Shown here in pieces: positions 1 through 8,734 of a stretch of DNA of 64,000 bases (position 1 is its first letter; every line of letters starts with the position of its first letter). Origin of the DNA: Bifidobacterium sp. N4G05 (GTDB lineage Bacteria > Actinomycetota > Actinomycetes > Actinomycetales > Bifidobacteriaceae); contig NZ_NJNQ01000002.1 in NCBI RefSeq assembly GCF_002742445.1, positions 1 through 64,000 of the forward strand, written 5' to 3'. Both the position numbers and the translations under genes were made by a program. The notes under the pieces were generated by a model, which was not told the DNA's origin, did no database searches, and was given only the letters and a program-made list of their open reading frames with translations.

Positions 1-60
1 GGCAATCATTGACTATAAAGAAGTAGTACAAATACGCTTTTGAGTTCTCAAACCACCACC
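1..60 (-). promoter_or_regulatory. rRNA-operon leader-like sequence (partial, runs off left edge)
   Basis: Read on the minus strand, this contains TTTGAGAACTCAAAAGCG, very close to the GAGAACTCAACAGCGTG element in leaders just upstream of 16S rRNA in actinobacteria. A minus-strand rrn operon would then lie beyond position 1. No rRNA sequence is inside the window, so this is inference from one motif. Confidence 0.4.
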
Positions 61-353
61 ACTCACCCACCTCAGGGAACCCCAGCCGGGGAACCACTCG
101 CTGAGCGGCAGCAAGAGATAAACCTACAGCACAACGGCCGGCAACGCAAATCGGACATCCACGAACACCACGAAAACCATTGAAAACACTGGACTCCACC
201 GGCGTGTCGAAAACGGCCTTCCACGCGCCGCGAATCACAAAACAAACCCCACCACCGCCCAAAAACCGTCAGAAAAAGCTGGCAGCCGCGTGTCGCACAC
301 CGCAACAACGCGGCAACCACACGGCAACCAGCAAATCAATACATCACAGCAGA
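61..353. other. Non-coding stretch, possible rrn upstream region
   Basis: No convincing gene. On the minus strand the string CGACACGC occurs twice (around 218 and 298), and a TTGCGT / 17 nt / TAGGTT pair lies near 130-158, which could be a promoter reading towards the leader-like motif at the edge. Weak evidence. Confidence 0.3.
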
Positions 354-650
354 TCACAAACGATCGGAAAGCCAATCAAACACTAAACGCAATGCGCGGG
401 TGCTACAGAATCCATAACAGGCATGGCAAGTGTTATCGAGTTTGTAGAACGTCACATCCTTGCCAAGCGACTTCAACGTGGCATACAGACGACACCTTTG
501 ATTGAACGGCACCAACTGATCGCGGCCACCATGCATGATCAGCGACGGCGGCATCGCCATCGATTCGATATCGATCGCTGCAACTGCTGGAGCCGTTTCG
601 GTCGTATCAGCGCCGTCATCCGCAATATGCCGTGCAATGTCAGTAGTCAT
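354..650 (-). pseudogene. Truncated alpha/beta-hydrolase (esterase) C-terminal remnant
   Basis: This 98-codon frame holds only the last part of an alpha/beta-hydrolase: the IMHGGRDQLVPF stretch carries the acid aspartate of the triad and CHACYGF sits where family members have the GHG histidine, here replaced. The nucleophile elbow (GxSxG) and most of the fold are absent, since a family member has about 250-320 residues. The first 25 residues match nothing I recognise. An AGAGGTG ribosome site precedes the ATG, so the fragment may still be translated, but it cannot be an active hydrolase. Confidence 0.55.
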
Positions 651-729
651 AATGCACCTCTTATTCCATTCCTGTTCCGTATATGATTATCGAAATGGTT
701 TTTCTCAGATTTGATTGCCTGACATTCCC

Positions 730-745
730 TGTTTCACGTGAAACA
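730..745. promoter_or_regulatory. parS site (ParB binding), perfect consensus
   Basis: TGTTTCACGTGAAACA is a perfect 16-bp palindrome identical to the consensus parS bound by chromosomal ParB/Spo0J. It lies 33 bp before the Sir2 start codon. A perfect match to a 16-bp consensus is very unlikely by chance in one 64-kb window. Confidence 0.85.
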
Positions 746-778
746 TCGGAAGTTACGATATGCGGCTATACCTAAGAT

Positions 779-1540
779 ATGAGCAAAAAGATCGCAGTAT
801 TGACGGGGGCGGGGATTTCCACGTCCGCAGGTATTCCCGACTTCCGTGGACCGGACGGTGTCTGGACCAAACACCCTGAACAAACGAAAGTGTATGATAT
901 CGAAGCGTTCCTTTACCACAAGGAAGACCGCGAGTATTCCTGGCGCTGGCAGAAGGAATCGCCCGTATGGAACGCGCAGCCAGGCACCGCGCACAAAGCG
1001 CTCGTCAAACTGGAACAGGCTGGACTGCTAACACTGCTCGCCACACAGAATTTCGACGCACTCCATGAAAAAGCCGGCAATAGCAGCGACATCATCGTCA
1101 ATCTGCATGGCACCATCGGCACCTCGCACTGCATGAAATGTCATGCGAAATACGACACCGCCGATATTATGGCGAATCTCGACAACGAACCAGACCCGCA
1201 CTGCCATCGCAGACTGCCATACAACGGCAACATGCCATGCAACGGACTCATCAAAACCGACGTAGTCTACTTCGGCGAAGCTCTGCCGGACGGCGCGCTC
1301 GAAAAATCATATCGCCTCGCGACGCAAGCCGACGAACTGTGGGTCATCGGATCCACGCTGGAAGTCATGCCCGCGGCAAGCATCGTGCCCCTGGCCGCAG
1401 AGGCTGGCGTGCCGATCACCATTATGAACATGGGGCGCACGCAATACGACCGCTTGGCAGACCGGCTCATCCACGACGATATCGCGATCTCTCTGCCGCA
1501 ACTCGTTGATGAGACAATCGCCGCAGAACAAGGCAAGTGA
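779..1540 (+). CDS. NAD-dependent protein deacylase, Sir2 family
   Basis: A 253-residue sirtuin, which removes acyl groups from protein lysines using NAD+ and acts in the cytosol. It begins with the NAD-binding GAGIS and GIPDFRG motifs (residues 10-25), then TQNFD and the catalytic histidine in NLHG. A four-cysteine zinc module follows (CMKC, later PHC and MPCNG, about residues 119-160), and the C-terminal half has GSTLEV. Length is normal. There is no clear ribosome site: TATACC at 767-772 lies only 6 nt before the ATG, so a leaderless mRNA is possible. The promoter area overlaps the parS site. Sirtuin subclass and target cannot be told. Confidence 0.9.
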   Translation: MSKKIAVLTGAGISTSAGIPDFRGPDGVWTKHPEQTKVYDIEAFLYHKEDREYSWRWQKESPVWNAQPGTAHKALVKLEQAGLLTLLATQNFDALHEKAGNSSDIIVNLHGTIGTSHCMKCHAKYDTADIMANLDNEPDPHCHRRLPYNGNMPCNGLIKTDVVYFGEALPDGALEKSYRLATQADELWVIGSTLEVMPAASIVPLAAEAGVPITIMNMGRTQYDRLADRLIHDDIAISLPQLVDETIAAEQGK

Positions 1541-1563
1541 CGTCAAGTACGCAAAAGTACACG

Positions 1564-1602
1564 AAAAGGCTCCTCGACCCGATTGGATCGAGGAGCCTTT
1601 TT
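1564..1602. terminator. Bidirectional rho-independent terminator
   Basis: A perfect 10-bp stem GGCTCCTCGA/TCGAGGAGCC (1568-1577, 1588-1597) has AAAA before and TTTTT after it. It lies between the convergent Sir2 and ilvA genes and can serve both. Confidence 0.85.
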
Positions 1603-1646
1603 GATGCGGAAGATATGCGAAATCCGCACTTATCCACCGTGGACGA

Positions 1647-2912
1647 TCAGTAAATACGCTTGGGCTGGAAACCGGCTTCGCGCAACGCCTCGAGCACACG
1701 ATCGATGTGATCGGGACCATTCGTTTCAATAGTCACACCCAACGCCACAGCGTTCGCGTAGTGGCTGGACGCCTTGAACTGGTCGTGATCCAGCGCGATG
1801 ACGTTCGCGCGCTGCTCGGCCAGCAACGTGGCAACCTTCACCAGCTGGCCCGGCGTATCAGGCAGCTCGACCTCGAAATGCATGATGCGGCCGCGGGTGA
1901 TCATACCCTTTTGAATCACAGCGCCGATGGATACCGTATCTTCGTTGCCGCCAGACATGATCGGCACCACCACATGCGGGCCCTTCGCCTCGGCGAACTT
2001 GCGCGAGCGCAGGTTGAGATGCTCAAGCGCAGCCAGAGACACGGCGCCAGCAGCTTCGACAACCAGCTTGTGCTTTTCGAGCATGAGCAGGATCATCTCG
2101 TTGATGTCACGCTCGGTCACGGTAACGATGTCATCAAGGAATTCATTGAGCAGCGCGAACGTGAGATCGCCCGGACGCTTCACAGCAACGCCTTCGGCAG
2201 ACGTACGCACCTGGTCGGCGGCAACCACATGCCCCGCGGCCAGCGAGTTCTTCCACGCTGGGCTGCCTTCCGGAATCGCGCCAATCACGCGCACTTCCGG
2301 CTTGAACGTCTTGATGGCAAGCGCCACGCCGGCACCGAGGCCGCCACCACCCAGCGGCACGACCACATCGGTGACGTTCGGCACGTCTTCGAGGATCTCG
2401 AGACCAATAGTGCCTTGACCGCACAGCACCTCGTAATCGTCGAACGGCGGCACGTAAATCATGCCTTCCTTGTCGCTCAATTCCTGGGCGCGGGCTGCGG
2501 ATTCGTCAAATACTTCGCCGTACAGCACCACGTCTGCGCCGTACGCCTTAGTGGCGTCGACCTTCAGCGGCGGGGTGATCTGCGGCATGCAGATTGTTGC
2601 TTTTGCGCCGCGTTCGCGAGCCGCATATGCCACGCCCTGCGCATGGTTACCGGCGGAAGCGGTGACAATGCCGTGAGCCAGCTGCTCGTCGCTCAGGGAT
2701 GCGATCTTGTTGTACGCGCCACGAATCTTGAACGATCCAGTGACCTGGAGATTCTCAGGCTTGAGCAGAATCTCATGTCCGGTCATGTCGGACAGCACCT
2801 TGGACGGAATGATTGCCGTGTGGCGTGCAGTGCCCTTGAGCCGTTCGGCGGCTAGTTTCAGTTCAGCTGCGTGATCGCGCTGCAATGCTTTGAGAACCTC
2901 GTTTTGTTCCAT
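1647..2912 (-). CDS. ilvA: Threonine dehydratase (threonine ammonia-lyase) with ACT domain
   Basis: A 421-residue fold-II PLP enzyme converting threonine to 2-oxobutyrate and ammonia, the first step to isoleucine. The PLP lysine is in SFKIRGAY (about residue 62) and the phosphate-binding loop is GGGGLGAG (about 188-195). The last 90 residues form one ACT-type domain (from HFEVELPDTPGQL). This architecture matches the shorter single-ACT family (ilvA/tdcB-like), so it may be biosynthetic or catabolic. It stands alone with its own terminator. Confidence 0.9.
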   Translation of the reverse strand: MEQNEVLKALQRDHAAELKLAAERLKGTARHTAIIPSKVLSDMTGHEILLKPENLQVTGSFKIRGAYNKIASLSDEQLAHGIVTASAGNHAQGVAYAARERGAKATICMPQITPPLKVDATKAYGADVVLYGEVFDESAARAQELSDKEGMIYVPPFDDYEVLCGQGTIGLEILEDVPNVTDVVVPLGGGGLGAGVALAIKTFKPEVRVIGAIPEGSPAWKNSLAAGHVVAADQVRTSAEGVAVKRPGDLTFALLNEFLDDIVTVTERDINEMILLMLEKHKLVVEAAGAVSLAALEHLNLRSRKFAEAKGPHVVVPIMSGGNEDTVSIGAVIQKGMITRGRIMHFEVELPDTPGQLVKVATLLAEQRANVIALDHDQFKASSHYANAVALGVTIETNGPDHIDRVLEALREAGFQPKRIY

Positions 2913-3080
2913 GAACGTTATTGTAAGCGCACGTCTGCCGAAACTACCTGATCATGCGGATTCTGCCATGAAAAGTGAGATTATTTTTGCAAATACTTGC
3001 GAAATTGAGATTGCTTACAAACGCAATCGGAGCAATCGGAGATAATCAGGAATAATCGCAATACAACAATCGCAATAAAA

Positions 3081-3123
3081 AAGCGTTCGTACGATTCCGT
3101 GATGAATCGCACGAACGCTTTTT
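3081..3123. terminator. Terminator after the GH13 alpha-glucosidase gene
   Basis: A 17-bp stem with one mismatch (3081-3097, 3104-3120) is flanked by A-tracts and T-tracts on both sides. On the minus strand it follows the stop codon at 3149 by about 25 nt. Confidence 0.85.
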
Positions 3124-3148
3124 GCAGAGAGTTTATAGGAAAGATCGA

Positions 3149-4969
3149 TCAGAGCTGAATCACGACCCCCTCCCAGCGAGCGAGCTCGCCGCGAGCGACC
3201 GACTTTACGCTATGCACGGCATCATAGGTGCTGAGCAGTACCTGCGACTCGCCCACGCCATTTCCGAGCAATTGCGCGACCTCCGCCGGCACCCGCGCCG
3301 TCTTATCAGTGAGATTGACGATGACGAGAATCGTATCGTCGCCGCCGGTACGGGTGAAGGCATACACCTGCTCGCTGTCTGCCGCGACTAGATTCCATTC
3401 GCCCGTCGCGATGGTCGCGTTGTTGTGACGCATGGCGATGAGCTTCTTGTAGAAGCTGTACACGGATCCGGGATCGTCGAATTCCTCGGCTGCGTTGATC
3501 TCGACATGATTCGGATTGACGCCGATCCACGGTTCCGTCGCCGCGTCCGGCGCGGTGAAACCTGCATACCTGGAAGCATCCCACTGCATCGGCGTGCGTG
3601 CGTTGTCGCGGCCGATGAGCGCGAGCGCCGCCATCATCGATTCCGGCGACTGGCATTTTGCTTCTTCCACGCGCTGACGGTAGGCGTTGACGGCCTCCAG
3701 ATCGCGATACTGCTCGAGCGTGGTGAAGTGTGCGTTGGTCATGCCCAGCTCCTCGCCCTCGTAAATGTACGGGGTGCCGCGGTGCATGTGCAGCAGCATG
3801 CCGAACGCCTTGGCGCTCAGCTCGCGCGACTCGCGGTCCGTGTCATTGCCCCAACGGGAGACGACGCGCGGCTGATCATGGTTGCAGAAGAACAGGCTGG
3901 CCCAGCCGGCGTTCTTCACAGCCTCCTGCTGGTCGGCGAGGCGGGCGCGCAGATTCTTGACTTCGAACGGCACGGTGTTCCACTTGGAACCTTCCTGGTC
4001 GATGCCCACGTGGTCGAAGAGGAACAGCATGTCAAGTTCGCCGTTCTTCGGATCGGTGACATGCTCGTTGCGTGCCGGAGTGATGCCCGGCGCTTCGCCG
4101 ACGTTCATATAGCCTTCGCGGCCTTCGAACACTTCGCGGCGCATTTCAGCGAGGAACTCGTCGATGCGCGGACCGTCGGAGCACCATGGGAACGGGCTGG
4201 AATAGCCTTCCTCACCAACCGGATAATCCTCAATCTCGCAGCCGTCTTCTCCCGGCAGCTTGCCGTTCTTATCAACAGTCTTCGAAACCTGCGTGATCAC
4301 ATCCATACGGAAGCCGTCAATGCCGCGATCCATCCACCAATTCATCATCTTGTAGACGGCCTTGCGCACTTCCGGATTCTCCCAATTCAAATCCGGCTGC
4401 TTCTTGGAATACTGGTGGAAGAAATACTCGCCGCGCTTCGGATCGTACTCCCAAGCGGAACCGCCGAAATAGGAACCCCACTGGTTCGGCTCGGCACCCG
4501 GAGTGCCCGGCTCATGCCCCGGCCTGGCTGGACGCCACCAATACCAGTCGGCATGCGGATCGTCCTTGTCGCGGGAAGCCTGGAACCAAGCATGCTCGTC
4601 GGACGTGTGGTTGACCACCAAATCCATCACGATCTTCAGACCGCGCCTGTGCGCTTCGGCAAGCAGCTCGTCCATATCCTCCAAGGTGCCGAACAGCGGA
4701 TCGATATCCTGATAATCGGAAATATCGTAGCCGTTGTCGTCCTGCGGCGACCTGTAGACCGGGCTCAACCACACCACGTCCACGCCAAGATCGGCCAAAT
4801 AGTCAAGACGGCTGGTGATGCCCTTCAGATCGCCGACGCCGTCGCCGTTCGTGTCTTGGAAGGAACGAGGATACACCTGATACACCACCGCGTTGGCCCA
4901 CCACGGGTTCGGGGTCGCGCCGTTGGAACGCACGGTGTCGGGAAGGGTGGAACGATTGAAATTCGTCAT
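3149..4969 (-). CDS. Alpha-glucosidase / oligo-1,6-glucosidase, GH13 (subfamily 31 type)
   Basis: A 606-residue cytosolic enzyme that should release glucose from the non-reducing end of alpha-1,6 (and other short alpha) glucosides such as isomaltose or panose. It has the GH13 regions in order: DLVVNH (about 117-121), GFRMDV with nucleophile Asp223, VGEAPG with acid/base Glu292, and FCNHDQPR with the third aspartate. There is no signal peptide. It is closely similar throughout to the second alpha-glucosidase at 41780-43621, strikingly so in the N-terminal half. It has its own leader and terminator rather than joining the ABC operon upstream. Related bifidobacterial loci pair such an enzyme with GH36 and a raffinose/isomaltooligosaccharide importer. 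Confidence 0.92.
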   Translation of the reverse strand: MTNFNRSTLPDTVRSNGATPNPWWANAVVYQVYPRSFQDTNGDGVGDLKGITSRLDYLADLGVDVVWLSPVYRSPQDDNGYDISDYQDIDPLFGTLEDMDELLAEAHRRGLKIVMDLVVNHTSDEHAWFQASRDKDDPHADWYWWRPARPGHEPGTPGAEPNQWGSYFGGSAWEYDPKRGEYFFHQYSKKQPDLNWENPEVRKAVYKMMNWWMDRGIDGFRMDVITQVSKTVDKNGKLPGEDGCEIEDYPVGEEGYSSPFPWCSDGPRIDEFLAEMRREVFEGREGYMNVGEAPGITPARNEHVTDPKNGELDMLFLFDHVGIDQEGSKWNTVPFEVKNLRARLADQQEAVKNAGWASLFFCNHDQPRVVSRWGNDTDRESRELSAKAFGMLLHMHRGTPYIYEGEELGMTNAHFTTLEQYRDLEAVNAYRQRVEEAKCQSPESMMAALALIGRDNARTPMQWDASRYAGFTAPDAATEPWIGVNPNHVEINAAEEFDDPGSVYSFYKKLIAMRHNNATIATGEWNLVAADSEQVYAFTRTGGDDTILVIVNLTDKTARVPAEVAQLLGNGVGESQVLLSTYDAVHSVKSVARGELARWEGVVIQL

Positions 4970-5185
4970 GTCGTGGAGCTCCTTTGCTTGACGTTTGTTG
5001 GATTTTCGTTCGATCTTTCGTGACTGACTCTGCCCGTTTTCAGCTCATGTCAGCTTCATGCAGAAGATCGATTTTGCCTACTCCCCTATGGTATGCAACC
5101 CTGTTTTTCTTTCTTTCCCGCGGCGAGTTGTGCAAAGCAAGAAAAGAATACGCTTCTTACGGACGCGAAAAACCAATCCGCAAAA
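4970..5185. promoter_or_regulatory. Upstream region of the GH13 gene
   Basis: Non-coding leader between the ABC operon terminator and the GH13 start codon. AAAGGAGC just before the ATG is a good ribosome site on the minus strand. No promoter stands out; TTGCAT near 5096 is the best -35 candidate. The CGTATACA sites found at the paralogous gene are absent. Confidence 0.4.
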
Positions 5186-5230
5186 ATAAAAACGCGGGAC
5201 GTTCCAGAAAGGGAAATGGAACGTCCCGCG
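5186..5230 (-). terminator. Terminator of the alpha-1,6-glycoside ABC operon
   Basis: A 13-bp perfect stem CGCGGGACGTTCC / GGAACGTCCCGCG (5193-5205, 5218-5230). On the minus strand it is followed by TTTTTATTTTT, a strong intrinsic terminator about 140 nt after the permease stop codon. Confidence 0.85.
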
Positions 5231-5294
5231 CTGGGGAGTGGGATAGGCCAGTCCCGCTCAGAGCGGTGAAGTGTTACTTCCTGAACGGACGGCC

Positions 5295-5373
5295 TACGGC
5301 CGCGTTGTCCCTGCCTTCACTCGCCTATCGGCTCGCTCAGGGAGAGCCTATGAACAGACCACTGGGCTGTTCA
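5295..5373. repeat. Palindromic intergenic repeat, copy 1
   Basis: CTTCACTCGCCTATCGGCT and CTCAGGGA are followed by a hairpin (TGAACAG / CTGTTCA, 5351-5357 and 5367-5373) whose loop reads ACCACTGGG. The hairpin contains the TGA stop codon of the permease gene. It shares its plan with the elements at 10087-10128 and 26300-26381. Confidence 0.55.
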
Positions 5374-6255
5374 CTTAACGGCTCCCCTCATCACTCCACC
5401 GACGACCCACTTTTGGGCGAAGATGTAGACGATGAGGACCGGAGCCATGGCCATCAGATAGGACGCGAAGGCCATCGGATAGTTCGACGTGAACTGGCTT
5501 TGGAACACGTACTGTGCGAGCGGAATCGTCTGATTGCTCTGATCAGTCAGCGTGATCAACGGCAGCAGGAAGTCGTTCCAAGCCCACAGTGCGGTCAAAA
5601 TCGCAATCGTGGCATTAATCGGACCCATCAGCGGGAAAATGATTGTCCAGAAAATACGCCAGGTGGAAGCACCGTCGATACGAGCCGCCTCTTCCAACGA
5701 AATCGGAATCGAACGAATAAAACCAATCGCAATAAACAGGTTGGTGCCGATGCCAAGAATCGTGTACAGAATAATCAAACCAAGCTGATTATCAAGATGC
5801 AACGAACCCATTTCCTTCGCGATCGGAAGCATGATCACCGTGAACGGCACGAACATCATCGCAAGGAAGAAGTAGTACAGGAAACGGAAGAATCGCTTAT
5901 CCATATTCCTTGCCACAGCATACGCGACGAACGTGTTCGTCAGCAGCGTCAACACCACTGCGCACACGGTGATGATTGCGGAATTAAGCGCGGCCTTCGG
6001 ATAGTTCACCTTATTCCACGCATCGGCGAAATTATGCCATTCCCATGTGGCCGGCAAGCTGAACGTACCAGCCTCGCTCGGAGTCTTCAACGCGGTGACC
6101 ACAGCGAAATACAACGGCACGAGCACGGTAAGGCTCAACACGGCCACAGCCGCGGTCAGCCACCAGTTGACCTTATGATCCCTGCGGATTTTCTCCGGCT
6201 TTTCCTGCGATTGAGTAGTCTTGGCTGCAGTCTTTGCAACAGTTGCGCTAGTCAT
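5371..6255 (-). CDS. ABC sugar transporter permease, MalG type
   Basis: A 294-residue inner-membrane subunit of a carbohydrate ABC importer. About 40 polar N-terminal residues precede six predicted membrane segments. The EAA loop that docks the ATPase reads EEAARIDGASTWRIFWTIIFPLMGP (shortened: EEAARIDGA...PLMGP). It is the last gene of a binding protein-permease-permease operon; AGAGGAAA precedes its ATG. No ATPase gene is in the operon. The C-terminus MRGAVK is typical of the family. Confidence 0.92.
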   Translation of the reverse strand: MTSATVAKTAAKTTQSQEKPEKIRRDHKVNWWLTAAVAVLSLTVLVPLYFAVVTALKTPSEAGTFSLPATWEWHNFADAWNKVNYPKAALNSAIITVCAVVLTLLTNTFVAYAVARNMDKRFFRFLYYFFLAMMFVPFTVIMLPIAKEMGSLHLDNQLGLIILYTILGIGTNLFIAIGFIRSIPISLEEAARIDGASTWRIFWTIIFPLMGPINATIAILTALWAWNDFLLPLITLTDQSNQTIPLAQYVFQSQFTSNYPMAFASYLMAMAPVLIVYIFAQKWVVGGVMRGAVK

Positions 6256-6293
6256 GATATTTCCTCTTTACCTTCAGACTTTCAGACCCTTGC

Positions 6294-7229
6294 TCAGACC
6301 TTTTCCTTGCCGCTGAAGAACTTCAGCTGCACGAAGGCCAGGATTGCCAGCACGATGAAGAACGTGACCGCGTTCGCCATCTGGTAGGAGTATTCGCCAT
6401 TGCCAAGGCCGTTCTGGAAGATCAGATACGAGACGGTTTCGGTCTTGGAATCCGGACCGCCCTTGGTCAATGCCATGATCTGGTCGAACGCGCCGAGCGA
6501 ATTCTTGAGGCTCAACACCATGTTGATGGTGAAGAACGGGCCAATCAGCGGGAAGGTGATCTGCCAGAAGTTCTGCCAAGCGTTCACGCCATCAATCGCG
6601 GCCGCCTCGTAAATCTCGTTGTCGATGGTCTGTAGGCCAGCCAAGTACAGCAGTGTGGAGTAGGCAACGCCCTGCCAGATCGACAGGAACACAATCGGGA
6701 ACCATGCCAAATCCGGATTGGAAATCATTGACGTCGACAGCCAATCAATATGCAGCGCCTGACCGAGCGCCGGCAGCGGCGTCATGAAAATGTACTTGAA
6801 CACATAGCCGATCACTAACACCGACAAGGTGTACGGAATGAAGAAGATCGCACGGAACCCGTTTTTGAACGCGATTTTCGAATTCAGCAGCACTGCAAGG
6901 AACATGCCAAGAAAATTCGTGCCGATCGTAATCAAAATTGCGATGAAAATAGTAAACAGGTACGCGTGACCAACGCGAGAATCCTGGAACATCGCAATGT
7001 AATTCTTCAATCCGATGAATTTGAAATCACCGTAACCCTGCGAATTGGTGAACGAGTATGCCGCGCCCTGCAGGAACGGCCAATACAGGAAGATGGACAC
7101 CAGAATCACAGCCGGAACGGTCATCCAATAAAATGCCGGATCGACCTTGCGCTTGGAATATTTCGAAACCTTATTCTTGGAAGTTTTTGCCGAGTTCTTC
7201 GCAGTATTTGCAGTATGTGCGGTAGTCAT
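6294..7229 (-). CDS. ABC sugar transporter permease, MalF type
   Basis: The first permease (311 residues) of the same importer, with a lysine-rich cytosolic N-terminus and about six membrane segments. Its EAA loop is YEAAAIDGVNAWQ. I chose the ATG at 7229 because GAGGAGG lies 6-7 nt upstream; a GTG 18 nt earlier overlaps that ribosome site. It starts about 15 nt after the binding-protein stop codon, so the two are co-transcribed. Confidence 0.92.
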   Translation of the reverse strand: MTTAHTANTAKNSAKTSKNKVSKYSKRKVDPAFYWMTVPAVILVSIFLYWPFLQGAAYSFTNSQGYGDFKFIGLKNYIAMFQDSRVGHAYLFTIFIAILITIGTNFLGMFLAVLLNSKIAFKNGFRAIFFIPYTLSVLVIGYVFKYIFMTPLPALGQALHIDWLSTSMISNPDLAWFPIVFLSIWQGVAYSTLLYLAGLQTIDNEIYEAAAIDGVNAWQNFWQITFPLIGPFFTINMVLSLKNSLGAFDQIMALTKGGPDSKTETVSYLIFQNGLGNGEYSYQMANAVTFFIVLAILAFVQLKFFSGKEKV

Positions 7230-7243
7230 GTCCGTTCCTCCTC

Positions 7244-8536
7244 TCACCTGAAGTTTCTGGCTTCGATCTTGTCGTATTCGGATTGCACGCTGTTCAGGAA
7301 TTTTTCGGTGTTGCCCGACTGAACCAGCGTCTGCAGGAAGCCTGCGAGGTTGATGCTGGCTGGCACGTAATGGTCGCAGAAGTCGGCCAGTTTGCCCGCC
7401 TGGTAGAAGTCAAGCACACCGTTCAGCGCTTCATCGCCCACATACGTGTCTTTGTAAGGGGTAAATGCGGACTGCTGCTTGGAGTAGTCCTTGATGTTTT
7501 CGTCGTTCATCAGGAAGTCGATGAATTCGCGCGCTTCCTTCTCATGCTTGGTATGCGCACCCATGGTCAGGATCACGTCATCGCCTGCGGTGAGCTGCTG
7601 TTCTTTGGCATCATCAGTTGCCGGCATTTGCGCGAAACGCAGGTTGGCGTCGCTGTTGATGAGTCGGATCTGCGGAATCGCGTAGGTGCCGAGTGGCAGA
7701 ATCGCGGCTTTGCCTGCGGCCAGATCCTGCGTGGCCTGCTGGTAAGTGACGGCCGGATTCTTCTGCGTGTAGTTCTGGTAGATCTCGACCAGCTGATCGC
7801 TGACAGTGCCCCACAGGTCGGAGAATTTCTTCGATCCGTCTTTGAGGGAAAGATATTCGGATTCCGGTACCAGCGTGGAGTTGAGTGACGCCAGCGGCGC
7901 CTGGAGTGTCCACGGATCGGCGGTGCTCGCTTCGATCGGTACAATGCCCTTGCTCTTGAAGCGTTGCAGCAGGTCGATGAATTCGCTCCACGTCTGCGGT
8001 GGATTGTCGGGATCCTCGCCCGCTTCCTCCCACACGTCGGCGTTGATGATGTAGCCGGACGCGTTGCCCGCATACGGCAGGCCGTACAGGCGCTTCTTGG
8101 ATTCGTCGTTGGTTTGTACAAGGCTCTTGGCGATGTTCACCATGCCTGGATTGAGTTCGTCGACGATGTCGTCGTTGGTAAAATCGTGGAAGACACCTGC
8201 TTCGGCGAGCATACCGAAATTAATATCGCCATTGATAGTGATGACATCGGGTTCGCGATTTTTCACCAGTCGAGTACGCAAATCGGTGGTTGCGTCGGAC
8301 GAATTGTTGACGTTGACTTTGATGTTGGGATGGGTTTTCTCGAATTCCTTTGCTTTTGCGGTGAACCAGTCCGCCGCTTCGGCTTTAAACTGGAAGAAAT
8401 CCAAAGTGACAGTTCCAGCGGTGCTGTTGCCGCAACCGGCAAGACCGGCAGTCAATGCGACTGCGCATACGGCTGTGAGCGTACGGTATACAATCCTCCT
8501 GAATTTACCTACACTAGTGGTGGAATCAGGTTTCAT
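7244..8536 (-). CDS. Sugar-binding lipoprotein of ABC importer, alpha-1,6-glycoside (raffinose/panose) type
   Basis: A 430-residue family 1 extracellular solute-binding protein, anchored by a lipobox LAGC (about residues 32-35) after a basic, hydrophobic signal. Mature features such as TLDFFQFKAEAADWF and the gene order (GH36, ROK regulator, binding protein, two permeases, GH13_31) match the raffinose / isomaltooligosaccharide importer characterised in Bifidobacterium animalis (G16BP). Substrate assignment is by this synteny and is inference. AAAGGAG lies 7 nt before the ATG. It is the first gene of the operon and diverges from the regulator. Confidence 0.88.
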   Translation of the reverse strand: MKPDSTTSVGKFRRIVYRTLTAVCAVALTAGLAGCGNSTAGTVTLDFFQFKAEAADWFTAKAKEFEKTHPNIKVNVNNSSDATTDLRTRLVKNREPDVITINGDINFGMLAEAGVFHDFTNDDIVDELNPGMVNIAKSLVQTNDESKKRLYGLPYAGNASGYIINADVWEEAGEDPDNPPQTWSEFIDLLQRFKSKGIVPIEASTADPWTLQAPLASLNSTLVPESEYLSLKDGSKKFSDLWGTVSDQLVEIYQNYTQKNPAVTYQQATQDLAAGKAAILPLGTYAIPQIRLINSDANLRFAQMPATDDAKEQQLTAGDDVILTMGAHTKHEKEAREFIDFLMNDENIKDYSKQQSAFTPYKDTYVGDEALNGVLDFYQAGKLADFCDHYVPASINLAGFLQTLVQSGNTEKFLNSVQSEYDKIEARNFR

Positions 8537-8734
8537 TCTCGACTCCTTTGTATCTTTTCTCCATTACGGTGAAGCAGCTTCCTTACCGCATCACCGTTAC
8601 TGGAAATTGTAGAAGGAGACAGTTTTCATTCCCAGCTCAGCGCGCCTGTGCGGGGCGGAAAACAAAAACGACGAGATTTTGTTACTCTGAGAAAGTAATT
8701 TGATGCACGATGTGCGCGAACGGGAGTACGAAGG
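8537..8734. promoter_or_regulatory. Divergent promoter region with candidate operators
   Basis: It separates the binding-protein gene from the ROK regulator. Two inverted repeats stand out: TTACT-N7-AGTAA at 8682-8698, and TACGGTGA...TCACCGTTA at 8565-8599 with 18 nt between the arms. The first is a plausible regulator operator; the second lies in the presumed 5' leader of the transport operon. Confidence 0.5.
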
